DNA from: Streptomyces sp. WAC08241 | GTDB lineage: Bacteria > Actinomycetota > Actinomycetes > Streptomycetales > Streptomycetaceae | Direction of reading: 5' to 3' | DNA length: 64,000 nucleotides | Assembly (NCBI GenBank): GCA_007858575.1 | Contig: CP042279.1 | Coordinates: 1,488,001 to 1,552,000 of the forward strand | Shown: positions 1 through 24,163 of the stretch, one piece after another | How positions within the stretch are numbered: position 1 is the stretch's first letter | Layout: every line of letters starts with the position of its first letter | The notes under the pieces: generated by a model | Told to the model about the DNA's origin: nothing | What the model saw: the letters and a program-made list of their open reading frames with translations, nothing else | Databases searched by the model: none | Program-made: the position numbers and the translations under genes

Positions 1-3000
1 CCGGCCGGCCTCGTCCAGCTCCACGAGCGGGGCGTCCGCGTCCACCGCCGCGGCGGACGCCGCTCCTCTCCTCCGGCGTCCGGGCCGCGAGCGCCAGCGC
101 CGCGACCGTCCGCCGCTCGAACACGTCGCGCGGGGTCAGGACCAGGCCTCCTTGCGGGCCCGGGTCACGAGCTGGATGGAGACGATGCTGTCGCCGCCCA
201 GGGCGAAGAAGTCGTCGTCCACGCCCACCGACGCGAGCCCCAGGACCTCGGTGAAGACCCGGCACAGGGCCTCTCGCGTTCCCCGCTCGGCGCCCGCGAC
301 CCCTCGGAGCCGCCGAACACCGGCGCGGGCAGCGCCGCCCGGTCCAGCTTGCCGTTGACCGTGAACGGCAGCGCGTCCAGGACCACGACCGCCGCCGGGA
401 CCATGTAGTCGGGCAGGCTCGCGGCCAGCTCCTCGCGGACCGCCACCGGGTCGGCCGTGCCCGTCACGTAGCCGACGAGCCGCTTCACCCCGGAGTGTCC
501 TCGCGGACCACCACGGCCGCCGCGCCGACCCCGTCGACCGCCGCGAGCGCGGACTCGACCTCACCGGGCTCGATCCGGAAGCCCCGGATCTTCACCTGGT
601 CGTCGGCCCGGCCCAGGTACTCGATCTCCCCGTCCGCGCGCAGCCGCGCCAGGTCGCCCGTGCGGTACATCCGCGATCCCGGGGCGCCGTACGGGTCGGC
701 CACGAACCGCTCCGCCGTCAGCGCGAACCGGCCCAGGTAGCCGCGCGCGATGCCGTGCCCCGCGAGGTACAGCTCGCCGGTCGACCCGGCGGGCACCGGA
801 CGCAGCGCCCCGTCGAGCAGGTACGCGCGCGTGTTGCCGATCGGCCGGCCCACCACCGGGGTGGCCGAGGCCGCCAGGTCCGCCGCGAGCGCGTCGACCG
901 TGTACTCGGTCGGGCCGTACAGGTTCACCGACATCACGCCGGTCGCCGCCCGCACCGCCGACCACAGCGCCTCCGGCACCGCCTCGCCGCCGAGCAGCAG
1001 CAGCGCCGGACGGTGCGCGGCCGGGTCCAGGAGGCCCTGGTCGAGCAGGCCGAGCGCGTACGTCGGGTGACGTCCATCGTCTCGACCCGGTGCTCCCGCA
1101 CGTACGAGACGACGAACTCGGCGTCCCGGCGGCCCACCTCGTCCAGGACGTGCAGCTCGTGCCCGGCGACCAGCCAGAACAACTGCTCCCAGGAGGTGTC
1201 GAAGCTGAACGACGCCGTGTGCAGGGCGCGCAGGCGCCGGCCGCCGGTCGCCTCGACCACCGGGCCGAAGACGTCCGCGATGTGGTTGGCGTACAGGTTG
1301 GACAGACCGCCGTGGGTCAGCACGACGCCCTTGGGGCGCCCGGTCGAGCCGGACGTGTAGATGACGTACGCCGGGTGCCCGTCCGCGACGGCCGGCGAGG
1401 CGAACTCCGCCGGGGCCGCGGCCAGGGCGGCGGCCGTCTCCGGCGCGTCCAGGACGAGCCGCTCCGGCCCGTCACCGGCCTCCGGCAGCAGCTCCAGACC
1501 GCGCGCGGTGGTCACCACGCACACCGGACGCGCGTCGTCGACCATCAGGCCGAGCCGGTCCGCCGGGTAGTCCAGGTCGAGCGGCAGATAGGCGCCGCCG
1601 GCCCGCAGGACGGCGAGGATCGCCACGACGGTCTCCGCCGAGCGCGGCACGGCGAGCGCCACCACCGACTCGGGGCCCACGCCCCGCGCGGCCAGCAGCG
1701 ACGCGAGCCGCGCGGACCGCGCGTCGACCTCCGCGAAGGTGAGCGACTCCCCGCCGCACACCACCGCGACCTCGTCGGGGGTACGGGCCGCCCGCTGCGC
1801 GAACACGTCCGCGACCGTGCCCGCCGGCACGTCCCGCACCGTCCCCGGCCAGCTTCCGCGCACCCGCGCCGACTCCGCCTCGGGCAGCAGGGGCAGCGCC
1901 CCGACCGCCGTGCCGGGCTCCTGCGCGATCCGGTCCAGGACGTGGGCGAGGCGGTCCGCGATCAGGCCCGCGCGCCGGTCGTCGAAGACGTCCGGGCGGT
2001 ACTCCAGGCGCAGCAGGGCCCGCTCGTCCAGGGACACCGCGAGGGTCAGCGGGTAGTGGGTGGCGTCCTCCGCCTCGACCCCGGTCACCCGCACCCCGGC
2101 GGCGACGGTCTCGCGCGCCGCCGGGTCCACCGGGTAGTTCTCGATGACGACGAGGGTGTCGAATAGCTCGCCCGCGTCGCTCTGCTTGCGGATGAGGCGC
2201 AGCCCCAGGTGGTGGTGGGCCAGGAGGGCGTTCTGCTCGTCGCGGAAGCGGCGGAGCAGCCCTCGACGGTCTCCTCGTTGCGGACCGACAGCCGCACCGG
2301 CACGGTCGTGATGAACAGGCCGAGCATCGACTCGACGCCGGGTATCTCGTCCGGACGGCCCGACACGGTCAGACCGAACAGCACGTCACGACGGCCCGTC
2401 AGACCGCCGACGAGCAGGCCCCAGGCGCACTGGATCAGGGTGCTCGGCGTGGTGCCGAGCCGGCGGGCCGCCGCCGTCAGACGGGCGGTGGCCTCCTCCG
2501 ACAGCTCCAGGGACCGCACGCCCGGCCGCACCGGGGTGCGCGCCGGGTCGGGCTCCGCGACCAGCGTCGCCTCCTCGACCCCGGCGAGCGCCCCGCGCCA
2601 GGCGGCCTCGGCCGCCGGGGCGTCCTGCTCCTTCAGCCACTTCAGGTAGGCGCGGTACGGGCGCACCGGCGGCAGCCCCGAGGCGTCGCCGTCCGTCGCG
2701 TACAGGGCGAGCAGGTCGCCCACGAGGAGCGGCATCGACCAGCCGTCGACCAGGATGTGGTGGACCGTGATCACCAGGCGGTGGTCGTCCCCGCCCACCC
2801 GGGCGAGCACCAGGCGCAGCAGCGGCGGCCGGTGGAGCTGGAAGCGGCGGGCCAGCTCGGCCCGGCGCAGCCCGGCGAGCCGGTCTCCACCGAGGCACCC
2901 GAGGCACCCGAAGCACCCGAGGCGCCGGACGAGCCCGCGGCGCCGCCCTCCGTCAGGTCCACCCGCTCCAGGGCGAAGGGCACCTCCGCCGGCACGAACT

Positions 3001-3226
3001 GCACCGGCTGCGGCACCCCTCGTGCCAGAAGCCGGCCCGCAGGTTCGGGTGCCGACGCAGCAGCGCCGCGGCCGCCCGCTCCAGGCGGTCGGCGTCGACG
3101 GGGCCCGCGAGCCCCACCGACACCTGCACGGTGTACACGTCGGCCGCCCCGTCGTCGTAGACGGAGTGGAACAGCATGCCCTGCTGAAGGGGGACAGCGG
3201 CAGCATGTCCTCGATACGAGCCTGCG

Positions 3227-3230
<4 letters not shown>
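1..3230 (-). CDS. NRPS-2, peptide synthetase (C-A-T-...), 3' end outside window
   Basis: This is the second gene of the minus-strand assembly line and continues past the left edge. The GTG start at 3230 overlaps the NRPS-1 stop by 4 bases (GTGA), with a GGAGGG ribosome site just upstream, so the two are translationally coupled. Domains in order: condensation (about 3200-1870; begins LPLSP, catalytic HHILVDGWS), adenylation (about 1830-350; [16 protein letters not shown]), carrier (about 300-160; LGGDS), then the start of another domain. The C domain directly follows the epimerase ending NRPS-1, as expected for a D-donor C domain. The adenylation pocket reads D-T-E-D-L-G-L-V-D-K. The acidic E239, D278 and D331 suggest a basic substrate such as ornithine, hydroxyornithine or arginine (inference). 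Frame breaks lie near 2885, 2270, 1050, 485 and 160. No release domain is visible because the gene is cut. Confidence 0.9.
2892..2927. repeat. 9-bp tandem repeat inside NRPS-2 condensation domain
   Basis: Four head-to-tail 9-mers, GAGGCACCC twice, then GAAGCACCC and GAGGCGCCG. On the minus strand, in the frame of the flanking domain, they encode Gly-Ala-Ser repeated four times, a flexible loop inserted between the N-terminal half of the C domain and its HHILVDG motif. A frame break sits close to it. Confidence 0.8.
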
Positions 3231-17451
<14,221 letters not shown>

Positions 17452-17455
<4 letters not shown>

Positions 17456-18947
17456 GGGTCTTGCTCCAGGGTCACCCGCGGCGGCTCGGGGCCGGCCGCG
17501 GGACGGGACGGAGGGGGGAGGGGGGAAGGAGGGGGGCGCCGGGGCGGTGCCGGGCCGGTGGCACCGGCGGCGCCCCGCCCGGTCGGTGTCAGCCGGTGGC
17601 CGGGGAGGTCCTCGGCGGTGACCGGCTTGGCGGTGGTGAGGCCCGTGCCGGCGTGCGTCACCGCGACGAGGGCGTCGGCGGGCGGCAGGTCGTCCCCGGA
17701 CTCCTCCTCTTCCTCGCGGGGAGGGTCGCCTTGCGCAGGCCGGGGACGGTGACGGCGACGACCAAGGCCGCCGCGGCGCACACCACGCCGTTGACGACGG
17801 CGGCGCCGGCCGGGCTGAACCACTTGGCCACCAGGGCGACTTCGACGTCGCCGACGACGTCGCCCGTGGTGCCCTGGGAGGTGAGGACGCTGACCATGCG
17901 GCCGCGCAGCCGGTCCGGGGTGTTGTGCTGGACGAGGGCGTACTCGAGGATCTCGTACACCGTGCCGGCGGCGCCGCCCACGGCCAGCATCGCGAAGGCG
18001 ACGGCGGCGCTGCCGCTGAGGCCGAAGCCGACGATGGCCAGGCCGCCGGTGAACGCGGCGACGAGCAGCAGGCGTCCGGGGCGGGCGGCGCGCGTGATCC
18101 AGCCGCTGGTGGCGGAGACGAGGATGGCGCCCACGGCCGGAGCGGTGTAGAGCAGTCCGAGCATGACCTTGCCGCCGTCGAACCGCTCGTCGACCATCTC
18201 GGGAAGAGGACGACCGGCATGTTGAACAGCGCGTTGATCCCGCCGAGGGCGAGCAGGCCGCCGACGACGCGGTTGCGCACGGCGTACCGGAAGGCCGCGA
18301 GCGGCGAGCCCGAGTCCTCGGTGTCGTCGTCCTCCTCGTCCTTGACCGGGGGCAGCGGCCGCAGCCTGAGCAGCAGCAGGGTGGTGATGCCGGTGGTGAC
18401 GGCGGTGAAGGCGTAGACCGGCGCGGGGCCGGCCAGGGCGAGCAGCACGCCGCCGAGGAAGGGGCGGCGACCGAGCCGATCTCACCGGTGAGGGAGATCA
18501 GGGCGCCGGCGGCGGGGAGCTGGTCGGGGCGGACCAGGGTGGGCGCGACGGCCATGAGGGCGGTGACGCTCACTCCGGTGGCGAGTCCGTCCCACGCGAT
18601 GCACAGGTAGACCGCCCACAGGTGCGGGTCGGGCGTGAAGGCGTTGACCGCGAGGCCGGCGAAGGCGAGGGCGGCGGAGGAGCGGGCCCACAGGATCAGC
18701 CCGCGCCGGTCCATGCGGTCGGCCGCCCAGCCGCCCCAGAGGAACCCGCCAGGACGGTGACGCTCATGATCATGCTGGAGACGGCGACGCCGAAGGTGGA
18801 TCCGGTCAGGTCGTAGACCTGGTCGGACAGGGCCACGGTGGCCATGCCCAGGCCGAAGAGGGAGACGATCCGGGCGATGAAGATCGCCCGGAAGTCCCGG
18901 CTGGTCCGCAGCGGGCCGATGTCGACGAGGAGGTCACCGGCTCGCAC
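17452..18947 (-). CDS. EntS-like MFS siderophore exporter
   Basis: A membrane transporter of the major facilitator superfamily, about 490 residues with many hydrophobic helices. The order of segments ([16 protein letters not shown] at the start, then a DRMDRR loop, [41 protein letters not shown]) matches the EntS enterobactin exporter family. A charged tail of about 80 residues, rich in Glu/Asp then Pro, follows the last helix and is longer than in E. coli EntS. The start at 18947 overlaps the ArCP stop, and the stop overlaps the NRPS-1 start, so it sits inside one operon. It most likely exports the NRPS-1/2 product. Frame breaks are near 18745, 18470, 18200 and 17710. A general drug efflux role is the main alternative. 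Confidence 0.85.
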
Positions 18948-19203
18948 GGGACGCTCCCGACGACTGCCCGAGCAGGGCGGCCCACTCGCGGAGGGTGGGA
19001 CGCTCGGCGAGTTCGACGAAGCCGACCTCGGCGCCGTCGGCGCGCCACGTCTCCACCAGGCTCATCAGCCGGATCGAGTCGAGGCCCTGGTCGAGCAGGC
19101 TCTCGTCCGGGTCGACCTCCTCGGCCTCGACGTAGAGCACGTCGGCGACGTCGCGCACGAGCCGCTCCAGGGCGAAGGTCTGCTGTCCGGCCGCGTCGGC
19201 CAT
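18934..19203 (-). CDS. Stand-alone aryl carrier protein (ArCP)
   Basis: An 89-residue carrier protein and the first gene of the minus-strand operon, 38 bases from a perfect iron box. The phosphopantetheine site is [14 protein letters not shown], with Ser about residue 45, followed by W-R and [13 protein letters not shown]. That is the pattern of the C-terminal aryl carrier domain of EntB-type proteins rather than of internal peptidyl carriers (LGGxS). It would carry 2,3-dihydroxybenzoate or salicylate as a thioester for the first C domain of NRPS-1. In EntB the carrier is fused to isochorismatase; here the isochorismatase is a separate gene at 27272-27912. The aryl-AMP ligase needed to load it is not in the window. 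The reading frame is intact. Confidence 0.88.
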   Translation of the reverse strand: MADAAGQQTFALERLVRDVADVLYVEAEEVDPDESLLDQGLDSIRLMSLVETWRADGAEVGFVELAERPTLREWAALLGQSSGASRASR

Positions 19204-19240
19204 GGTCCGGGTCCTCTTCGGTCCGATGGATCAAGTTTGG

Positions 19241-19259
19241 TTAGGTAAGGCTTACCTAA
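19241..19259. promoter_or_regulatory. Iron box (DtxR/DmdR-type operator)
   Basis: TTAGGTAAGGCTTACCTAA is a perfect 19-bp palindrome. It lies between the ArCP-MFS-NRPS operon (minus, 38 bases away) and the GNAT gene (plus, 80 bases away), so it may control both. Confidence 0.95.
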
Positions 19260-19338
19260 ATCACTATCGTGGAGTCAAACAGGCGGGTGCCGCCACCACG
19301 GCCCGTTGAAATGTCAGTGACCAGAGAGCGAGAAGACG

Positions 19339-19839
19339 TTGAGCACAGCCCTGCCCTGCCCGGAGCTTCCGCCGGCCCCCGCCGCCGTCGTCCGGACCGC
19401 CGGGAGCGGCGACGTCGAAGCCGTCCGCAGGCTGTCCGGGCCGTTCGTGCGCGAGGGGTCCCTGCGCGAGCGGACGGCCGCCGAACTGGCCCTCGCGGCC
19501 ACGGACTTCCTGGTCGTGGAAGCCGGGCGCGGGGACCTGGCGGGATGCGTGGCCTCCGCGCCCGCACCGACGCGCGGGGCGGCCCGGCGGCCGTGCTCTA
19601 CAACTTCTGCGTGGCGCCCGGACACCAGGGACGGGGCATCGGCTCCGCGCTCTCGCCGCCGCCCTCGGGGAGGCCGGCGCGCGGGCGCGACCCGGGTGTT
19701 CACCGCGACCACCGGCAGCGGACTGCTGTTCCTGCGGTACGGGTTCACCCCCGGCGGCGACGAGGAGGCGCCGCCCGTGTGGCGTGCCTCGCTCGACCCC
19801 GCGCGCGGTTCCCGGATCCTGGTCCGCGCCCTCGGGTGA
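19339..19839 (+). CDS. GNAT-family N-acetyltransferase
   Basis: A single GNAT domain of about 165 residues. Seen: an N-terminal VRTAGSGDVEAVRRL segment, then, across a frame break near 19560, the acetyl-CoA loop region NFCVAPGHQGRGIGSAL, and after a second break TRVFTATTGSGLLFLRYGF. The pattern FVREGSLRERTAAEL followed by RYGFTPGG recalls small actinobacterial N-acetylglutamate synthases (ArgA-like), which would feed ornithine synthesis. Transfer of the alpha-N-acetyl group to a siderophore is an equally reasonable role here. Start taken at TTG 19339 with GAGAAG upstream; no in-frame ATG is better placed. It is divergent from the ArCP operon and shares its iron box. The family call is firm; the substrate is inference. 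Confidence 0.72.
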   Translation: MSTALPCPELPPAPAAVVRTAGSGDVEAVRRLSGPFVREGSLRERTAAELALAATDFLVVEAGRGDLAGCVASAPAPTRGAARRPCSTTSAWRPDTRDGASAPRSRRRPRGGRRAGATRVFTATTGSGLLFLRYGFTPGGDEEAPPVWRASLDPARGSRILVRALG

Positions 19840-19887
19840 CGCGGCTGGGCCCTTCCCGGCCGGGGGACCGGCCGGGACGCGGCGACG

Positions 19888-20097
19888 TCAGGAACGGGCG
19901 GCGAGGCTCGCCGGACGCAGGTCCGTCCAGTGCTCCTCGGTGTACGCGGCGCAGCCCTGCCGGGAGTCCTCGCCGTGCACCACGGTCCAGCCGTCCGGCA
20001 CCTCGGCGAAGGCGGGCCAGAGGGAGTGCTGGTTCTCGGCGTTGACGAGCACGAAGTAGCGGGCGTCGTCGTCCTCGAAGGGGTTGGTCGCGGTCAT
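19888..20097 (-). CDS. mbtH: MbtH-like NRPS activator
   Basis: A 69-residue protein with the MbtH signature: NPFEDDDARYFVLVN, then NQHSLWPAF, VPDGWTVVHG and HWTDLRP near the C terminus. MbtH proteins bind adenylation domains and are needed for folding or activity of many of them; those next to siderophore NRPSs are usually essential for production. It is the only MbtH gene seen in the window, so it probably serves both assembly lines. ATG 20097 is preceded by GAGGAGA, and a perfect iron box lies about 100 bases upstream. The frame is intact. Confidence 0.96.
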   Translation of the reverse strand: MTATNPFEDDDARYFVLVNAENQHSLWPAFAEVPDGWTVVHGEDSRQGCAAYTEEHWTDLRPASLAARS

Positions 20098-20199
20098 GGG
20101 TCTCTCCTCGCGCCGGTGCGGCCCCGCGTGCGGTCGCCCGGTGGGGCGGGGTGCGGGGGCCGTCGGTTCGTTTCGGTGGGGCGCCCGGGAAGCGGGCGT

Positions 20200-20218
20200 T
20201 TAGGTAAGGCTTACCTAA
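20200..20218. promoter_or_regulatory. Iron box upstream of MbtH gene
   Basis: TTAGGTAAGGCTTACCTAA, identical to the box at 19241-19259. It lies about 100 bases upstream of the MbtH start and downstream of the AraC-family gene, so it should control MbtH alone. Confidence 0.95.
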
Positions 20219-20299
20219 AATCGCCTAGAGGTCAGTGACTGTCAAGTCACTCCCCGGGGCCCTCCCGGTGCGGCGGTGGCGTCCGGATCCCGCCCCGCC

Positions 20300-21041
20300 T
20301 CACCCCGTCGAACGGTCCGCGCACTCCTTGGTCCAGGCGCCCGGGGTCCGCCCGAAGTGTCGCCGGAACGCCAGTATGTAGCCGTTCGTGCTCGTGAATC
20401 CGACCATGGCGGCGACCGCGCCCACCTGGTGCCCCTGGTGCAGGAGTTCGAGCGAGTGGTTGAGGCGCACCCGGGTCCGCCACTCGGAGAAGGGCAGTCC
20501 GGTCTCGGTGCGGAAGGCCCGCCGCAGGCTGGTGGAGCTGACGTAGAGGCTCTCGGCCCACTCCGTCGCGGTGCGCTGGTCGTCGGGCCTGCGCAGCAGG
20601 GTGCCGGCCACGGCGAGGGCGGCCTCGCTGGTCGGCGGGGCAGCGGGAGCCGCACCTCCCGGCGGGTCCGGACGCAGGTCAGTGCGGCGAACACCGCCGC
20701 GTCGTCGGCTCTCCGACCGCTCCGCGGGTCCGGGCCAGCAGGTGCCGCCGGGTCGCGTCGTCGATCCGGATCGCGGTGGTCCGGGCGTGCGGAAGCCGGT
20801 GCGCGGCGGGGTCGAACGACTCCGCGAGGACCAGGGACTCGGGGTCGAAGCGGGCGCTGTGCGGGGTCCCGGCCGGGAGCCACAGGCCCAGGGGGCGGTG
20901 AGTTCGTGCGCCGTCCGGCGTGGTGACCGTGATCCGGCCCAGGGGCGCGTACAGGAACTGGTGGAAGTCGTGCACGTGGGTGGGGTGCCCCGTCGCCGTG
21001 ATGGCGTCCTCGTCCGCCACCCGTGTCGTGCCGTCGGCCAT
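20300..21041 (-). CDS. AraC-family transcriptional regulator
   Basis: About 245 residues after joining two frame breaks (near 20705 and 20645). The N-terminal half is a small cupin-like sensor (HVHDFHQFLYAPLG, LWLPAGTPHSARF). The C-terminal half is a double helix-turn-helix of AraC/XylS type (WAESLYVSSTSLRRAFRTE and VGAVAAMVGFTSTNGYILAF). Such regulators next to siderophore genes commonly act as activators that sense the ferric siderophore. Start taken at ATG 21041; the ribosome site is weak and a GTG six bases upstream is possible. It is divergent from the uptake operon at 21178 with a shared iron box between them. The ligand and target genes are not evident from sequence. Confidence 0.85.
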
Positions 21042-21124
21042 GCAGGCCACCCCCGTGGTCCCGGGCCGGACGCACTCCGGCCCCTCGTTGTGATCGGTCG
21101 GCCTCCGGGTTGGATCCCCGAAGG

Positions 21125-21143
21125 TTAGGCAAGGGTAACCTAA
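21125..21143. promoter_or_regulatory. Iron box between AraC regulator and uptake operon
   Basis: TTAGGCAAGGGTAACCTAA, a good but imperfect match to the iron-box consensus. It lies 35 bases before the permease start and 84 bases before the divergent regulator. Confidence 0.9.
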
Positions 21144-21177
21144 GTCGCCGTACGAGCCGTGAGAACAAGGACAACAG

Positions 21178-22243
21178 ATGACACAACCGCCCGCTTCGGT
21201 GGTGAAAGCCCCGCCGCCGGAAGGGAATCGGGGCGTGCCGGTGGTGCGCACCCGGGCTTCCCGGGGCACGGCCGTCGCCGTGCTCGCCGTCGCGGCGGTG
21301 CTCGTGACCCTCGTCGCGGGCATCGGGCTCGGAGCCCGGGACATCTCGCCCCTGGAGGTCGTGCGCATCCTCCTCCACCCCGGGGACCAGGCGTTCGACA
21401 CCCACGTCCTGTGGACCGAGCGCATCCCCGGACCTTCCTCGGCCTCGCGGTGGGCGCGGCGCTCGGCGCCTCCGGCCTCGTCATGCAGGCGCTCACCGCC
21501 AACCCCTCGCGGACCCGGGCATCCTCGGCGTCGAACAGGGCGCCTCGATGTTCGTCGTCTTCGGCATCATGTTCCTCGGAGTCACCGACGCCGGCGGCTA
21601 CTTCTGGCTCGCCCTCCTCGGCTCCTCCGTGGCCGCCGCCCTCGTCTACCTCATCGGGACCCGCACCGACGCCGGCAGCTCGGCCGTCGGCCTCGTCCTC
21701 GCCGGTGTCGCCATGGCCGCCGTGATGTCCTCCTCATCACCCTCCTCGTCGTCCGCGACAAGGAGGCCTTCGCCCACCTCCGCTTCTGGTCGGTCGGCCA
21801 GCTCACCGGCCGCGCCGAGGTCCTCAGCCAGGTCATGCCCTTCGTCATCGTGGGCCTGCTCCTCGCCCTGCCGCTGGGCCGCACCCTCAACATCCTCGGG
21901 CTCGGTGAGGAGACCGCCCGCGCCCTCGGCGTCCGCGTCGAACGCGCCCGCCTCGCCGCCGCGGCCGTCGCCGTCCTGCTCTGTGCCTCCGCCACCGCCG
22001 CCGTCGGCCCCGTCGCCTTCGTCGGACTGGTCGCCGCGCACTGCGCCCGGCTCCTCGTCGGACCGGACCACCGCTGGTCGCTGCCGGTCTCCATGGCCGT
22101 CGGCGCCGTCCTCTCACCGGCGCCGACACGGCCGGCCGGCTGGTCCTCGACCACGGGGAGGTCCAGGTGGGCCTCATGACCGCCATCGTCGGCACCCCTT
22201 CTTCGTCTGGCTCGCCCGCCGCCGCGACCTGGTGCGGATGTGA
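21178..22243 (+). CDS. Ferric-siderophore ABC permease (FecCD family), system A, subunit 1
   Basis: A polytopic inner-membrane permease of the FecCD/BtuC type, about 350 residues. Recognisable segments: GLAVGAALGASGLVMQALTANP (the conserved ALTxNPLADP region, interrupted by two frame breaks near 21430 and 21510), GLVLAGVAMAAVM, RFWSVGQLTGR, ETARALGVRV and VGLVAAHCARLLVGPDHR. The last matches the cytoplasmic loop that contacts the ATPase. Start ATG 21178 has AAGGA upstream. The stop overlaps the next permease start (TGATG). It forms a heterodimer with subunit 2 and works with the ATPase at 23314 and the lipoprotein at 24164 to import a ferric siderophore. More breaks are near 21730, 22115 and 22195. 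Confidence 0.93.
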
Positions 22244-23317
22244 TGACCGCACTCGACACCCGGTCCCCGCGGCCGGACTCCCCGACCACGCCCGCCGTCG
22301 TCGCGCACCTGCGCGCCGACCGCCGCGCCCGCAACCGCCGCGCCGCCGTGACCGCCGCCGTGCTCACCGTCGCGCTGCTCGGCCTCACCGCCGCCTCGGT
22401 CCTGCTCGGCGGCATCGGCCGGCTCGACCCCGCCGACGTCCTTCCCGCCGCCTTCGGCCTGCGGGACGGCCTCGCCGACTACATGATCTTCCAACTGCGG
22501 ATGCCGAGGGCGCTCTCCGCGCTCCTGGCCGGAGCCCTCTTCGGCCTCGCCGGCTCGCTCTACCAGCGGCTGATCCGCAACCCGCTCGCCACCCCCGACA
22601 TCGTCGGCATCTCCGCCGGAGCCGGCGCCGGAGCCGCGACCGCGCTGCTCTACGCGCCCGCCGCCTTCACCCTCGGCGTCCCGGTCGCCGCCGTCATCGG
22701 CTCCTTCGTCCTCGTCGCCGCCGTCCAGGCGCTCAGTTGGCGCGGCGGGGTCGACACGTACCGCCTCGTCCTCGTCGGCATCGGGCTCAGCGCCGTCTGC
22801 ACCGCCTACACCAACTACCTGTTCACCGTGGCGGACCAGCAGACCGTCGCCATCGCCATGCGCTGGACGGTCGGCAGCACCAACGCCGCCGACTGGGACG
22901 GCGTCACTACCCTCGCCGTCGGCTTCGCTGCCTGCGCGCTCGCCGCGCTCTTCCTGGCCCGGCCCTCGCCACCCCTCACCCTGGGCGACGACTTCGCCTC
23001 CGGCCTCGGCACCCGGGTGACCGCCTCCCGCGTCGGCGTCCTGCTCCTCGGCGCCGCCGCCGCGGCCCTCGCCACCAGCGTCGTCGGCCCCATCGGCTTC
23101 GTCTCCCTCGTCAGCGGCCCCATCGCCGTGCGCCTGGTGGGACCCGAACGCTCCACCCTCTCGCCCCGGCCGTCGGCGCCGTCATCGTGATCGGCGCCGA
23201 CGTCCTCGCCCAGCACGCCCCCTGATCAGCCCGGTGCCCACCGGCGTCCTCACCGCGCTGCTCGGCGCCCCCTACTTCGTCTGGCTGATCCTTCGACGCA
23301 GGCAGGGAGCCTCGTGA
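22243..23317 (+). CDS. Ferric-siderophore ABC permease (FecCD family), system A, subunit 2
   Basis: Second half of the permease pair. Conserved features: LRMPRALSALLAGALFGLAG, LIRNPLATPDIVGI (the NPLAxPDxxG signature), LVLVGIGLSAVC, RWTVGSTN, and ATSVVGPIGFVSLVSGPIAVRLVG for the ATPase-coupling loop. About 355 residues once the break near 23160 is bridged; it ends in a basic tail (RRRQGAS). The start ATG overlaps the preceding stop; a GTG three bases earlier would add one residue. Its stop overlaps the ATPase GTG start. All four genes 21178-25218 are tightly spaced and form one operon. Confidence 0.93.
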
Positions 23318-24161
23318 CACACACCGTGACACCGCAGACCGAGAGCCCGGAGGCCACCGCGCCCCACCAGCTCGAAGCCCGCGGCATCAGCGCCGGGTAC
23401 GGAAAGACGCCCGTCATCGAGGACCTGTCCCTGCGGATCGAGAAGGGCCGGATCACCGCCCTCGTCGGCCCCAACGCCTGCGGCAAGTCCACCCTCCTCA
23501 AGTCCATCGCCCGACTGCTGCCGCTGGCCGCCGGGTCGGTCCTCCTCGAAGGCGCCGACATCCACCGCCTGCCCACCCGCGAGGTGGCGCGCAGGCTCGG
23601 CGTCCTGCCGCAGTCCCCGGTCGCCCCCGAGAGCATCACCGTCGGGGACCTGGTCTGGCGCGGACGCCACCCGCACCGGCAGTTCGGCCGCCGCCGCGAC
23701 GCGCACGAGGACGTGATCATCGCCGAGGCGCTCCGGGCCACCGGCACCGCCGAGCTCGTCGACCGCCCCGTCGACCAGCTCTCCGGCGGCCAGCGCCAGC
23801 GCGTGTGGATCGCCCTCGCCCTCGCCCAGGACACCCCGACCCTGCTGCTCGACGAGCCCACCACCTACCTGGACGTCGCGCACCAGATCGAGGTCATGGA
23901 CCTCCTCGCAGACCTCAACGAACAGACGGGCAAGACCATCGTGCTCGTCTCCCACGACCTCAACCAGGCCGCCCTGTACGCCTCGACGATCGTCGCCATG
24001 CGCGACGGACGCGTCATCCGGCAGGGCCCGCCCGAAGAGGTCCTCGACGAACGGACCGTGGCCGAGGTCTTCGGCCTCACGTGCGTCGTCGTACCCCACC
24101 CCCACACCGCCAGGCCGCAGATCTTCCCCTCGGCCGCCGTCACCACTCGCAGGAGAACTGA
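23314..24161 (+). CDS. Ferric-siderophore ABC transporter ATPase, system A
   Basis: Cytoplasmic ATPase of the FecE/FepC class, about 282 residues. Walker A is GPNACGKST, signature LSGGQRQR, Walker [13 protein letters not shown], and H-loop VSHDLN. GTG start at 23314 overlaps the permease stop (GTGA). An uninterrupted reading frame continues to 25218, but that is accidental: it runs out of frame through the N-terminal part of the lipoprotein gene and rejoins the correct lipoprotein frame after a break. I place the stop at TGA 24159-24161, three bases before the lipoprotein ATG, which needs one base change near 24120-24140. Confidence 0.93.
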
Positions 24162-24163
24162 CC

